From Datura wrightii (lineage: Eukaryota > Streptophyta > Magnoliopsida > Solanales > Solanaceae), in assembly GCA_035772735.1 (NCBI GenBank), contig JASDFA010000027.1:35446001-35510000 (forward strand): DNA of 64,000 bases. Direction: 5' to 3'. The notes below the pieces were generated by a model. The model was given only the letters and a program-made list of their open reading frames with translations. It made no database searches and was not told the DNA's origin. The translations under genes were made by a program, and so were the position numbers. Positions 53,386-64,000 of this stretch are shown here, in pieces (within the stretch, counting starts at the first letter, position 1; each line of letters opens with the position of its first letter).

Positions 53386-54709
53386 TGTAATACACCGAAA
53401 GTCTCTAAGATCAAACCCAAGAATTAAATCAGAGAAAGCAGAAAAATTTGCACCAAGTCACAGAATGACTCGTCAAGTGACCCGTGAAGTCACTTGACGG
53501 ATCATTAAGAGATCCCTTATGTAGTGCTGTGTTGGAAGAGGAAGAAGTGTTGCCAGTGACAACGGGTCGAGGAACGACCAGTCATGTGACCCAACGAGTC
53601 ATGATGAGGCCAGTTGTGTGCAGGGGAAGTTAGAAGAATGTTGAAGTCCAGGAGACTTAACACATGAAGGGACGAGTCGTGGTATCACTTCCCGACTCGT
53701 CAAGTGAGTCAAGGTCAAAGTGGCTGAGAAAAGGATGGATATTTTAGTGGTGATGACGAGAGGGAGTAACGAGTTGTCATTCCAGGTAATGACTCGTCAA
53801 GTCATCCGTTAGTTGGAGAAGTTCAGTTCGAGGGAAAAGTTTACCAGTGGCAACGAGTGAGGGCCACGAGTCGTCAGTCCTTCTAACGACTTGTAAGATT
53901 CCTTGTTAGGTCTGGCAGTGGCCTTTTCTTTGTCGGATCATTAAGAGCATTTTTTCAAAATTTTTAAGTTTTTAAGTCCTAAACTATGTCGTTTTAAGCT
54001 TGGGAAAGAGTGTCTTAAGGGTATTATTCACCTTAGATCATCCATTACTCTCCTAACACTCCTAATTGAAGATCAAGTCTCTCAAAAACCTCTCAAGATC
54101 TCTACGGTTCTTCCTCAAGTTTCTCCTAAATTCAATTGGGGTTTCAAGTCTAGTTGGTGATTGTCAAATTCAGGTAGTGGGATTATCAATGAAGGGTTAT
54201 TCCACCCTTATGTCCCTTCTTCAATCAAAATCATGATCACCCATTCCCCAAAGCCCTAATTCAAAAGTCTAGGATTTATGTTGGGTTATGAAATTCTTTC
54301 ATGATTCTCTTATAGGTATGGATGAAATGATAAGTATTTATGATTCCATGATAGGGTTTCATGTCACCTTCAAGCTTTTCATGAAATTTATGGTCCCTAT
54401 GTTACAAGTATGATTATGAACTTTTAGGGCTAAATTTCTATGATTTCAATTCTCTCAAGCCCTAATTTATATTTTATGATATATGATAAATGATTTCCTC
54501 CAAATATTCTTCATGAATATATGAATTTCAAGTATGAGAATTTCTCAAGTATGCATGAATTTTCATGATTTTTCAAGATTATGATTATGGCCAACTCAAG
54601 GCCCCTTATTTCATGGCTAGTTCACGTTTACAAGCATGTTCACGATTATCATGATTTAAACTAACCCATGAATTTCATGTATGATTTTACGATTATGATA
54701 TGGGTGTTT

Positions 54710-54773
<64 letters not shown>

Positions 54774-55530
54774 TGCGTGTGTGTGTGTGTGTGTGTGCGC
54801 GTGTGTGTGTGTATGTGTGTGTGTATCTTTTGGAAGTAGTATATAACACCGAGTAGGCCAGGTGTTCAGGCAAATCCCGGGTCTCAAAACTTCTCCTATG
54901 CCCGTATAGGCTATTCATGAGTAATATCACACTTTTTCATGGTTCTACCCTTGGCAAGGTATGAACACCCTCCCCACTAGGGATTTACAGGTCGGGCTCC
55001 ATGTATGCCCACATGGGGTATGTCGGTTATAAGAATCTCCCGCTGTTCCTTATGTTTTATGCATGACTATGTTTATGATTTGGATCAAGTTATGTTTTTA
55101 TAAGTTTTCTCTTATGAATACTATCACGACTATTTATGAACAGTTTTGAAAGCCATGATTACTACATCGTGTTTTAGAAATGTTCTACTCTCATGCACTC
55201 TTATGTATTTTATTGTCCATTTTACTTATATCGCATACTCAGTACATTTCAAGTACTGATCGATACACTATGCTATATCAATTCATGATACAGGTCTGAG
55301 TGATCAGGTCCAGCCTTACTGTTAGTCCCTCTCTCGCCTCAGTCTAGTTCAGTCCCTCAATTGGTAAGTCCTCATCTTCCGAGGATGTTCAGTTTAACTT
55401 TGTTGATTATGTTATTCTAGTTTCAGATTTTCGAGGGTGTTGTCCCGTCAGCTCATCAAACAGTTTAGAGGCTTATCAAACATTATATAGACGTTTCATC
55501 TTTGTTGAGTGTTGACTCCTCTTTTGATTT
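53386..55530 (+). repeat. Truncated Tekay/Del-type LTR
   Basis: Begins TGTAATACACCGAAAGTC. It shares its order of landmarks with the LTRs at 57362 and 60810: opening ATCAAACCCA phrase, an ACGAGTCGT cluster (53456-53905), ACTATGTCGTTTTAAGCT, GTATGGGTGG-like leader, TACTCAGTACATTTCAAGTACTGA and GGTAAGTCCTCATCTTCCGAGGAT. The final ~150-300 bases with the LTR end are missing, and no internal region follows. Confidence 0.75.
54709..54826. repeat. (TA)n(TG)n compound microsatellite
   Basis: TA run of about 11 units, then about 45 TG units with CGCG interruptions near 54757 and 54797. Inside the truncated LTR. Confidence 0.95.
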
Positions 55531-57361
55531 AATAAGAATGTTGTTGAACTTGTGATACAGCTTCTCCAACGCTATTGAAAAAATCTGACAAATCAAGCTC
55601 CTTTTCAAGTCTTAAGAGGGAACAATAATAGTACTTGTGCATTAGGATTGAGGTTCATAGAAGTATGTATTTTCTCTTTCTTAAAGTTGTACTTGACTTA
55701 TAATGAGAATCAGAGAAATATAACAATATGCTAAAGAAAGGAACTAAGTAGAATATAAAGAATAGAATCAGATAGGAATATTACCTATTAACCCAAGGAC
55801 GCAGGTCCACTTCTTTTGTTTATTAGCTAAAAACATAAGGCAATTCTCACTATAAATAGATTTCTCCAAGCTAACATTTTCTTTTTCTAATCTTTTGATG
55901 TATCCTATTATAGATGATTAAAAAATATCAGCACCACTGGATAGTAGGTCTTTCTTGTTAATGAGATAATCTCACAACTTCACACAATCTCTTATATATA
56001 AGGATGGCCCATATAAAACTTGAACTGACATAGCGACAGACACATATAAAAATACAAGTGCAGATACAAGGTAAAGTAACATAAAGCAATCGACTCAAGG
56101 ATTATTATTATCTCTTATAAATAAATAATAGACCACACTACCACAATCTTAACAAAATCTCAATTCTTTTCAATTAAATAAATAGAAGTGAAAACATAAA
56201 AAGATTACCATGCTCACTTTAGAAATTATTTATGGATGAACACAGAAATGTGGCTTTCTGAAGCAGGCATTCATTGAGCATATCTAAAGCATAAAAACTA
56301 TCTTGAATAATTAGTCTGAATAGAAGAAAAATGTAAATAGTTAGTTTATGAAGTTAGATTGAAGATTGAGAAAGTTGTTGAGTAGTGCCTTCAGCAAATG
56401 CGTTCCCGAGGATGGTGCTTCCTAATGACTTATTATGAATGTGAATTGCAATACTCCTAAAATTTGTTGTAAGAGCATCTGTTATTTGAAGAATTAAAAG
56501 CAATACAAGTTAACTTGTTTTATCTGAAAATGATGGGTTAATTAATTTTTGAAAATCATAGGCAAGACCTTACACTCTCTTTGATAAAAGCGGAATTTGG
56601 TAAAGGCTAAGTAACACCCCAAGGTGTTAGCCTCCATAGAAAGTGAAATACTCAAAACTAATTAAACATCTTAATAAATGGTTGTCATAGAAACCATTGC
56701 CTATAAGAACTATTAGATTTGTTAGAAATAATAGCTAAAAGCCTAGGATGCAAGAAGAGTAACGTATTTTCCTAATGATCTTCTTCTTCAAGGAGAAGAA
56801 ATTTTATTTTTCTATCGTCATTTTCAGATGCTCATTTAGCATTCGTAAGCATATTGTTGTCCTCTTGCCTATTTTCATCTTCCAAATCAAACACAACTTC
56901 TTCAATATCTTTCCATTATCATAAATTTGATCTATATGATTGATCCTTTTATATCTAGTCTCTAATTTTTCTTCATAAATATCAATCATCAGATGAGCTT
57001 TCTCCCATACACCCCTATCAAAAACGGTAGATCTCCTTTCAGTTATTCAACTCAACTCAGTAGATCTCAAAGTGGCACAAACTTTTTCAATTTAAAATAA
57101 AAATTAGGGAATAGATTGCTTTAGAATAATGGGCTATCGTTACTTTGCAGAAATTTTTAAACAAGAGCTTCAATAAAGTGTAAAAGTTGGTAAAGTATTC
57201 GAATGAAGTCTTTTGGTGCAATAATTTTCTTTAATTTGGCAATGAAACTAAAAAAATCAAAGAAAACGTAGCAATCAGATCACAACGATGTTTTTTCCAG
57301 CATAGTATTACAATAGGAAACTTTTATGCATCTGTCCAATTATCCAAAAAAATCAGCAGTA
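55531..57361. other. Spacer without recognised genes
   Basis: AT-rich. A 61-codon minus-strand frame at 56804-56989 (Lys/Ile-rich) has no recognisable domain and I do not call it. Confidence 0.4.
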
Positions 57362-59458
57362 TGATTATAACACCTCGAATCATGATATGGATCCTAGTAG
57401 CAAAAAGAATTGAAGTTCCAGGTTTGATGCAGGTGACGACAGAAGTGACGATCCGTCAAACAAGTGACAGACCGTCGGTTGTGGCGTCACGACTCTGATG
57501 GAGGAGTTGAAGGTCGTCAGATGAGTACGGACCATCACCTGTGGCATCAAGGTCAGGCCCTAGAGTCCCCTGAGTCACAGAAGACCTGACGGACTTTCAG
57601 GGGAGTGATGGACCATCAGTTCCACCGTCACTAAGGGTCAGGACCCCTTTCTGGTTAGTTGTGACAATACAAGTGACAGACCGTCGGCCTTGTTATGGCC
57701 CGTCACTTCCACCATCGGGGTGCCCAGTCTTTCAAATTCGGCCCTATTCTCAGGGGTAATTTTGTAATCTCCTATGCTTTTAACTCCTATACTACGTCAT
57801 TTTGAGCTTTGGGAAGTGTGTTTTAGGGGTTTTAGCCTTCCTAAACTCCCATTTTATTCCCAATACTCCCAATACAAGATCAAAATCCCTCAACGTGAAT
57901 TCTAGGGTTATTCATCAAGTTCATCCCAAATCTTCTTGGGTTTTTAAGGCAAGTGTGAGAATCAATTACCCAGGTATGTAGGGTCATGAATGGAGGATTT
58001 CTTCCATCCTCATGCCCAATTTTCATCTCTAATTCATGAACTCAAGTCTCCAAGCATGTTCTTATGAAATTCTAGGGTTAAACCCAATTCTTATGAAATC
58101 TCTTATGAATTTCCATGAACTAAAGTCTATTATGATTCAATCCAAATTTTTTAATTACGAATGCATGTTTCTACTAAGATTCCTCACAAAGTCATGTTTT
58201 CAATCTTATGAGGATTTTACTCAATATTATATGATCTTATGAATTTCAAGCTTTTGAACCCATGATTTCAGCTATGATGAATTATCAAGATATATATGTA
58301 TGCCATGAATTTTAATCCATGATTCCATGATTTCAAGTTATGAAGTTTTTTTCAAGTATGCGTGATTTCACGATTTGGACAGGCCCATGTAAAGACAAGT
58401 ATGTTTTATCCATGATTTTAGCAAAGACTAATGTGTTGAGACTTAAAGATATATTTGGAGTCAAGACTCCTAAGAAATGATTTAAGTTATGTTGAGAAAT
58501 ATTATGAGCTATAAGCATGTTTTTGAGAGTAGTGTCTAGCACCGAGTAGGCCTAGAGGTCCGAGGATCCAGGTCTTAGAACTATAAGCCACCGTAGGTTT
58601 ATGTACAGTTGGGACCTCTCAAGAGAGTTTTCCCCCACCCAAGGGCATAGTGTCTGATATCACATTGTTAGCGTCCATTTCCCTGGCAAGGTTTAAGATG
58701 GTTCTGCCCATTTAAGTGTGATAGTTGGGGCATCATGTAAGCTCTATCATGATGGTGTCGGTTATGACGAGTCTTCCATTGTTCCTTATGATTATGAATG
58801 TTCATGATTATGTTATCTTGGCTCAAGTGATGTTTTTACAAGGTTTTACTTATGAACTTAGTTATACTTAGATTATGTACAGATTTGAAAGCCTTGAGCC
58901 CTCACGTTCAATTTATGATCAGAAACTCATGTATTATACTATTTTACTCTCATGATCTCTTTTATACTATTCTACTAGCATGTTTTACTTTCTATACATA
59001 CTCAGTACATTCAAAATACTGATCGCATACTTATTGCTATATTGTCTCATGATATAGATTCGGGTGATCTATCCAGTCTCATCGTTAGCTCGCCCCCACT
59101 CAGTCCAGCTCCACCCCAGTATTGGTGAGTCCTTATCTTCTAAGGATAGTTATCAATTTATATTTTGTATGTCATTTTAGTTTCAGACTTAGCGAGCTAG
59201 TTGGGAGTGTTGTTCTATCAGCTCATCAGATGTTTTAAAGGCTTTTCAGACTGTCTGTAGATGATTCAGCATTGTAGAGTTTTTGACTCCACTTATGTTT
59301 TCGTGATATATCTTAGACTTTCGCTTATGTTATGTTTACGCTTTGAATTCTGTTTTAGTTATGCTTTGAGTTGCTATGCATGTACCATGGATTAGCTTGG
59401 AGTCATTCGTGGCTCTAGGTCTCATGTCTCGGTCAAGGCCTATGCTCAGGTCGTGACA
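57362..59458 (+). repeat. 5' LTR of Tekay-like element
   Basis: Begins TGATTATAACACCTCGAATC and ends GGTCGTGACA. It has palindromic GACCGTC/GACGATCCGTC repeats at 57430-57720, then TATACTACGTCATTTTGAGC as a conserved presumed promoter block at 57791, and TACTCAGTACATTCAAAATACTG near the end, before the PBS. Confidence 0.85.
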
Positions 59459-59462
59459 AACT

Positions 59463-59474
59463 TGGTATCAGAGC
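59463..59474 (+). other. Primer-binding site of Tekay-like element
   Basis: TGGTATCAGAGC, complementary to initiator-Met tRNA. Confidence 0.95.
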
Positions 59475-59689
59475 CTTATATTTAGAGTGTCCTAGGGTGT
59501 CTGAAAGCTGCGTCAAGTAGAGTCCTTTTCATGGGTATGAAGCACGCCACACTTATAACGAAGAGGCTACAAGACATTTTAAGAAACTTCCCTTCCTTCA
59601 TGATTCTATCTCATGGTATAGTTCAACTCTCTCTTTCTATTCCTCTAACTGGAGCTTTACGCGTTTGCAAAATCATGCCTCTATCGAGC
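59475..59689 (+). other. Leader of Tekay-like element
   Basis: Untranslated sequence between the PBS and gag; nothing further recognised. Confidence 0.5.
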
Positions 59690-60804
59690 CAATGGTAGAA
59701 GGAATGGCAATGAAAATGGGAAAGGACAATAGCCAGCTCCTGAGGATCCCTTACCCAAGAAGGTCACTCATGTCGAGTTTAGGGCCGCATTTCATATGCT
59801 AGCATAGGCCATGACCGCTCAGGACAATCAGCAGGTTGTGGCTCATGTGAACCAGAATGGGGGAGCGGCAACAGCTAGGGTGTGAGATTCCTCAAGATGA
59901 ACCCACCTGAGTTTCTTGAGTCCAAAGTGGATAAGGACCCACACGAGTTCATAAAGGAGATTCAGAAGATCATCCAAATTATAGGAGTGACGGGAGAGGA
60001 GAGTGCAGACTTAGCCTCCTATCAGTTGAAGGGGGTTTCTCGTATATGGTATCGACAGTGGAAGGAGAGCAGGGGAGTTGGTGCGGTTCCTATTGGTTGG
60101 GACGTGTTTGTTACTGCCTTCTTAGACCGGTTATTCCCCCGGGAGTTGAGGGGGGAAAGGCAGCTGAGTTTGTGAATCTAAAGCAGAACAACATAACTGT
60201 CCAAGAGTATGCCCTTGAGTTTACCCAAATGTCTAAGTATGCATTGGAGATGGTAGCCGATCCAAGCGCTCGGTTGAGCAGATTCGTGAACGGGGTGGCA
60301 GATTCATTGGTCTAGGAGTGCAGGACCGCCATGCTGATTAATGACATATACATCTCTTGATTGATTATATGCCCAACAGATTGAGGCATAGCAGATGAAG
60401 AAGAAGGAGAGTGAGGACAAGAGGGTCAGGACAGGGAGCTATGCGCATTTCCAGCAGAAGTCCGGAGGCAAACATCGCCCCCAGTTTCGTCAAGGGTCAT
60501 CATCCCCAGCGCCGTCATCCTCCAGTGTTCCGTCTAGATCTAGACATGATCAGAAGGGTAGGGCATTAGCCTCTAGAGGTCAGGGGAGCATGGCAGGAGA
60601 GCCCAGTGTTCTAGCTTGCAAAGATGTGGTAGGAAGCACACTGGAGAGTGCTTAGTGGGTTTAGGCATGTGTTTCGGGGGTGGGAAGCCTGGACACATGC
60701 TCAGAGACTGTCCTTTTAGCTAGAAAGAGCAATGGTAGAGGTCGTGACCCAGGCGCCAGTTCAGCCGCTCCAGTAGCACGTCCAGCTCAACAGGATGCAT
60801 CCAC
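59690..60804 (+). pseudogene. Gag of Tekay-like element, split by a solo LTR
   Basis: The capsid begins near 59885 (MNPPEFLESKVDKDPHEFIKE), with QLKGVSRIWYRQWKESRG and FLDRLFPRELR. A frameshift follows near 60170, and NNITVQEYALEFTQMSKYA resumes in another frame (60046-60315), then a Gln/Ser/Pro-rich linker at 60395-60655. The zinc knuckle near 60620-60715 (CFG/GGKPGHMLRDCPF) is broken by an extra G. A TAG at 60313-60315 and TAG at 60653 add to decay. After the insertion, gag-pol spacer resumes at 63266. Confidence 0.8.
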
Positions 60805-60809
60805 TAGTG
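60805..60809. repeat. Target-site duplication of solo LTR, left
   Basis: TAGTG, repeated at 63261-63265. Confidence 0.93.
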
Positions 60810-60889
60810 TGTTATACCCCAAAAATTCAAGAATCAAACCCGGAAGTGAATCAGAGCAAAACTGGAAAATGTTGCATCAATTGCAGAAC

Positions 60890-61215
60890 GAGTCACTGAA
60901 TGACTCGTGAGGAAACCCCATGAGTCGTCAAGTGACTCGTGGGAAGGCCTGGAAGGATGAGGGACTCGAAGTCCCCACGGGTGATGTAATGACTCATGGT
61001 CAGACACCACGAGTCGTCATGTTAGTCGTGGGATGGTTCTAGAGGAAGATTGAAAAATTAATCCAGTGCACTTGACGGGAGGTGGCAACGGGTCGTAGAT
61101 GCTAGGGATGAGTCGTCATGTCACTTGTTAGGAGCCCTGGCAGACCAGTTATCCAGTGAACTTAACGAGCAAACCAACGGATCGTGTGCGCTGGTGACGA
61201 GTCGTCGGGTCGTCC
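60890..61215 (+). repeat. ACGAGTCGT palindrome cluster in solo LTR
   Basis: Copies include ACGAGTCGT at 61009-61017 and 61197-61205, plus GACTCGTGAGG, GAGTCGTCAAGTGAC and GATGAGTCGTC variants. It precedes the presumed promoter block at 61289. Confidence 0.75.
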
Positions 61216-62024
61216 ATTAGGACCCCTGATAGTTATTTTCAACAATTTCAATAAGGGCTTTTCCATAACTCCTAAGCTCTAAGGGCCTATACTACGTCGT
61301 TTTAAGCTCGTAATAGAGGGTTTTTAGCAGAGAAAAACCCATCTTGGGCCATTACTTTCATGCATGCAAGGTTGGGGTTTTGAGGAGAAGAATCAAGGTG
61401 AATTCTCAAGGTTTCCAATTGGAATCTCAGCTGGGCAATTAGGAAGAGTTAGGATTCTTCAATCCCAGGTATGTAAGGCTATGAGTGGGTGCTTCCTTCC
61501 ACACCCATGCCCATTCCCTATCAATTTGTGATTGATTTATGATGATCAAGTATGGATTTTCATTCACTTGTATGATTCTTACATCTCTACTCATGGGTAT
61601 GATTAAATTGAGTTGATATTGGTGATTTACTGAGCTTGGGCGAATTATAACTTAATTTCTTTTACGAAATTGTCTTTCTAAAAGTGAATCTAAAACGCCC
61701 ATGTGTGGGTAGTTCATATAGAATGTGATGATGATGGAGTAGATGATGAAAGGCATGTTTCCAACCTTACCCATGATTTTTGATGATGTTTTCAAAGGAG
61801 ATTAAATAGACCCAAGTATGGTAGAACTTTGGGTGATGCCCGTGTGATATTTTCAAATTGTGATTTCTTTCCCGACATGAGCTTACTACATGGTTGAGAT
61901 GGAATTTTCCTTTTTACCCTTATTACAAATTCTAGCTTGTGGTGTGTTTCAAAGTAAAGACTCCTCTATGTGTAAATCCTTAATTGATATGTACATTATT
62001 GTCGAGCTTTGTTGAGGACAATGT

Positions 62025-62260
62025 TAAGCTTCATTTCACATGATGTTGAGTCTAACTATGATTTTTTATTCAAAGCTTTGTCTAAATGACATTGTTGAGC
62101 TTCATATTTATATGATGTCTAGTGTATGCATAATTTTATAATGAGATTTGTCAATAGAAATGTTGAGCTTCGTTTCATATGATGTTGATTTTATGCATGA
62201 ATTCATGTTGAGCTTCGTCACTAGACGATGTTGAGCTTCGTATTTATATGATGTAGAGTA
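62025..62260 (+). repeat. TGTTGAGCTTCGT repeat in solo LTR
   Basis: At least six copies of ATGTTGAGCTTCNTNNNATATGATGT spaced 40-70 bases apart. Not seen in the two related LTRs, so it is specific to this copy or subfamily. Confidence 0.75.
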
Positions 62261-63260
62261 TTGCATGTTTGGGAGAAGAGTCTAGCACCAAGCGGGCTAA
62301 GGGTCGATAACCCTACACCCCAGAACTACGCTCCAACTTAGGTTGATTCTATTATACTATTGGGACCTCCCTTGTGAGCTATCCCCGACCCGATTGGCCC
62401 CTTTCATCTTGATATCAATATCATGGTAGCGTCCCTAGCCCTGGCAAGGTTTTGAATGACTCTGCCCACTTGAGTGTAATAGTCGGGACCACGTAAGCTC
62501 TATCGTGGTATGTCGGTTAAGTGACGAGTCTCCCACTGTCTATATCATTCGAATTTTTATAACCATTACTCATGATAATTATCGTATGTATGCATGTTCA
62601 AGAAGCAAGGTTTGACTCACTGTTCAACTTTTAATATAAGTGTTATGTTTTAGTTTTGACTCATTCGAGTCAATCATGATGTTCTAAAGCTATGCATAGT
62701 CATGTTATGATAAGAGTACGATTTCAGAATGATTGCTTGTAGCCTTCTATTTTCACTTAAAAGCTTATGATATGTCATGAAATGTTTTAAGTGATTTATT
62801 TACTTAAGCGGTTTTACTTACCTTACATACTCGGTACATTTCATGTACTGACTGCATACTTTCTATGATGCATCATTTCATGATGCAGGATCCGGTTCTC
62901 AGGTCCAACCCCGTTCGTAGTCGCTTATCAGAGTCAGTACCTTCTGGTTGGTGAGTCCTCATCTTTCGAGGACTAGACTTTCAATTATCTTGGTTGTATT
63001 TTCAGTTTTAGTATTGCTGAGCTAGTTGGGGGTATTGTCCCATTAGCTCATTCATATTAGAGGCTTATCAGTCTTAGACATGTTTTCAGCTTCAGATGTT
63101 CATTCTGTTGTTATGTCAAGTTGGACTTCCGTTGAGTTCGATTATGTTTCTTCATGTTTATTGGATGAGTTAGTGAATGCTTATGCCATGGGTCGACTCG
63201 GGGTCTCTCGGGGTCCCTTGTCCGGTATCTGTGATTCGGGTCTACACTTGGGTCATCACA

Positions 63261-63265
63261 TAGTG
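63261..63265. repeat. Target-site duplication of solo LTR, right
   Basis: TAGTG, matching 60805-60809. Confidence 0.93.
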
Positions 63266-63900
63266 CAGGTGGCGGCTAGCGCCAAAAAAATTTTATGTGT
63301 TATCATCTCGACAGGAACAAGAGTGTTCACTCGATGTGGTTACGAGTATTTTACGAGTATTTTGTATTGATATTTATGCATTGCTAGATCCGGGGGCCAC
63401 ATTATCCTTTGTGACTCCCTATGTTGCAATCCGTTTCGGTGTCAGTCCCAAAATTCTATCAGAACCCTTCTCAGTCTCTACTCTAGTCGATGAGTTAGTT
63501 ATAGCTTGATGGGTATACAAAGATTGCCCCGTCTCAGTCCTTCAGAAAGTCACTGCAGCCAATCTACTAGAGTTAGACATGACCAATTTTGATGTTATCT
63601 TCGGCATGGACTGGTTGTATGTTTGCTATGATTCGGTGAATTGTAGAAGTCGTACGGTAGAGTTCCGATTTCTAGGTGAACCAGTCCTAGAGTGAAAAGG
63701 TAGTTCATTTGTGCCTGTAGGTCGCTTTGTTTCCTACCTCAAGGCTAGAAGAATGATTTCCAAAGGTTGTGTTTATCATCTAGTTCGAGTCAAGGATTCT
63801 ACATCTGAGACCCCGACTCTTCAGTCAGTTTATGTTGTATATGAGTATCCAGAGGTGTTTTTCGATGCTCTACCAGGATTCCCTCCTGAGAGGGAGATTG
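63266..63900 (+). pseudogene. Protease of Tekay-like element
   Basis: Frame containing 63297 reads LSSRQEQECSLDVVTS, then the active site YALLDPGATLSFVTP. It continues through VIFGMDWL, the conserved second hairpin of gypsy protease, and SKGCVYHLVRVKD. In-frame stops at 63507-63509 and near 63693 make it inactive. Asp-Pro-Gly instead of Asp-Ser-Gly at the active site is also unusual, although Tekay copies often read DSG or DPG by single changes. Confidence 0.8.
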
Positions 63901-64000
63901 ACTTTGATATTGACCTTCTTTCCGATACACAACCCATATCTATTCCTCCTTACAGGATGGCTCCAGCGGATCTAAAGGAGTTGAAGGATCTCCTAGATAA
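63901..64000 (+). pseudogene. N-terminal edge of RT, Tekay-like element (cut by window end)
   Basis: Reads FDIDLLSDTQPISIPPYRMAP then DLKELKDLLD, the conserved RT lead-in. The catalytic palm lies beyond the window. Confidence 0.8.

Larger units (their letters stand above)
60810..63260 (+). mobile_element. Solo LTR of a Tekay/Del-type element inside Tekay-like gag
   Basis: 2451 bp from TGTTATACCCC to GGTCATCACA, flanked by perfect TAGTG repeats, with host element gag on both sides and no internal region. It is therefore a solo LTR left by LTR-LTR recombination. It contains an ACGAGTCGT-type cluster (60890-61215), CTATACTACGTCGTTTTAAG at 61289, and the repeated TGTTGAGCTTCGT phrases at 62030-62250. 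Orientation is plus by similarity to 57362. Confidence 0.9.
57362..64000 (+). mobile_element. Tekay/Del-like chromovirus (Ty3/gypsy), 5' part, truncated by window end
   Basis: LTR 57362-59458, iMet PBS, gag 59690-60804, then a solo LTR insertion (60810-63260), then protease and the start of RT to the end of the window. Gag with the PPEF/DPHEFI opening, a single CCHC and a protease with LLDPGATLSFV are typical of Tekay/Del elements. The chromodomain would lie beyond the window. Several stops: a decayed copy. Confidence 0.85.

Noticed and set aside
54668..54930. Cys/Val- or His/Thr-rich frames across the TG repeat
   Set aside because: Pure dinucleotide-repeat translation.
1..64000. tRNA, rRNA or small nuclear RNA genes
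   Set aside because: No cloverleaf with A and B boxes or rRNA core sequence noticed by eye. The tRNA-like stretches are retroelement primer-binding sites. A tRNAscan-SE and Rfam search would settle it.
57362..64000. Endogenous pararetrovirus
   Set aside because: The protease-RT segment is preceded by an LTR, an initiator-Met PBS and a chromovirus-type gag, and no movement-protein or coat-protein motif is seen.

Overview
This window is plant nuclear DNA, almost certainly eudicot and probably Solanaceae. That reading rests on plant-type spliced exons with GT/AG borders, plant LTR-retrotransposon lineages (SIRE-like copia, Tat-like and Athila-like gypsy, Tekay/Del-like chromovirus), plant MITEs and very AT-rich spacers; the family-level call is inference. 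I see no intact host gene. No rRNA or tRNA gene was recognised by eye.

Layout. (1) 1-8.1 kb: AT-rich spacer with a GGT/GAT-rich block, the 3' end of a LINE, an (AT)n run, a palindromic tandem array, a 1.57-kb Mutator-like element with a perfect 9-bp target duplication that carries a broken ubiquitin sequence, a TA-flanked MITE and a poly-A/T tandem repeat with a tail. (2) 8.9-20.5 kb: a truncated, multi-defect leucine-rich-repeat receptor-kinase-like pseudogene. It is split by a young SIRE-like copia element (9220-19005, minus strand, TSD ACATC, 753-bp LTRs with 4 differences seen) and carries a PIF/Harbinger-type MITE in an intron. (3) 20.5-24.2 kb: spacer with a dispersed direct duplication, then the poly-A/T repeat. 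(4) 24.2-49.8 kb: a three-level nest. A decayed Tat-like gypsy element (plus strand) breaks off in its integrase, where an Athila-like element lacking RT (minus strand) begins. That element is itself split by a second RT-less Athila-like element (39004-46346, TSD GTGGT). (5) 49.8-51.4 kb: a second copy of the DNA that lies left of the Tat-like element, followed by part of its LTR and then the repeat tail. This order is not expected from simple insertion and suggests inter-element recombination or a misjoin. (6) 53.4-64 kb: a truncated Tekay-type LTR, then a Tekay-like element whose gag is split by a solo LTR (60810-63260, TSD TAGTG); it runs off the window in RT.

How the parts relate. Gag, protease, RT, RNase H and integrase remnants are each assigned to one element by strand, PBS and LTR position. 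The copia element keeps one long intact frame, an env-position ORF of 738 codons, while its gag-pol frame has four in-frame stops. The domain in that ORF resembles the decayed ORF in the same position of the Athila-like gypsy element. The LTRs of three gypsy-type families carry arrays of short palindromes just upstream of their TATA or presumed promoter. One array has 2 units in one LTR and 5 in its sister, at exact 33-bp spacing. These two themes are the best candidates for something under-described.
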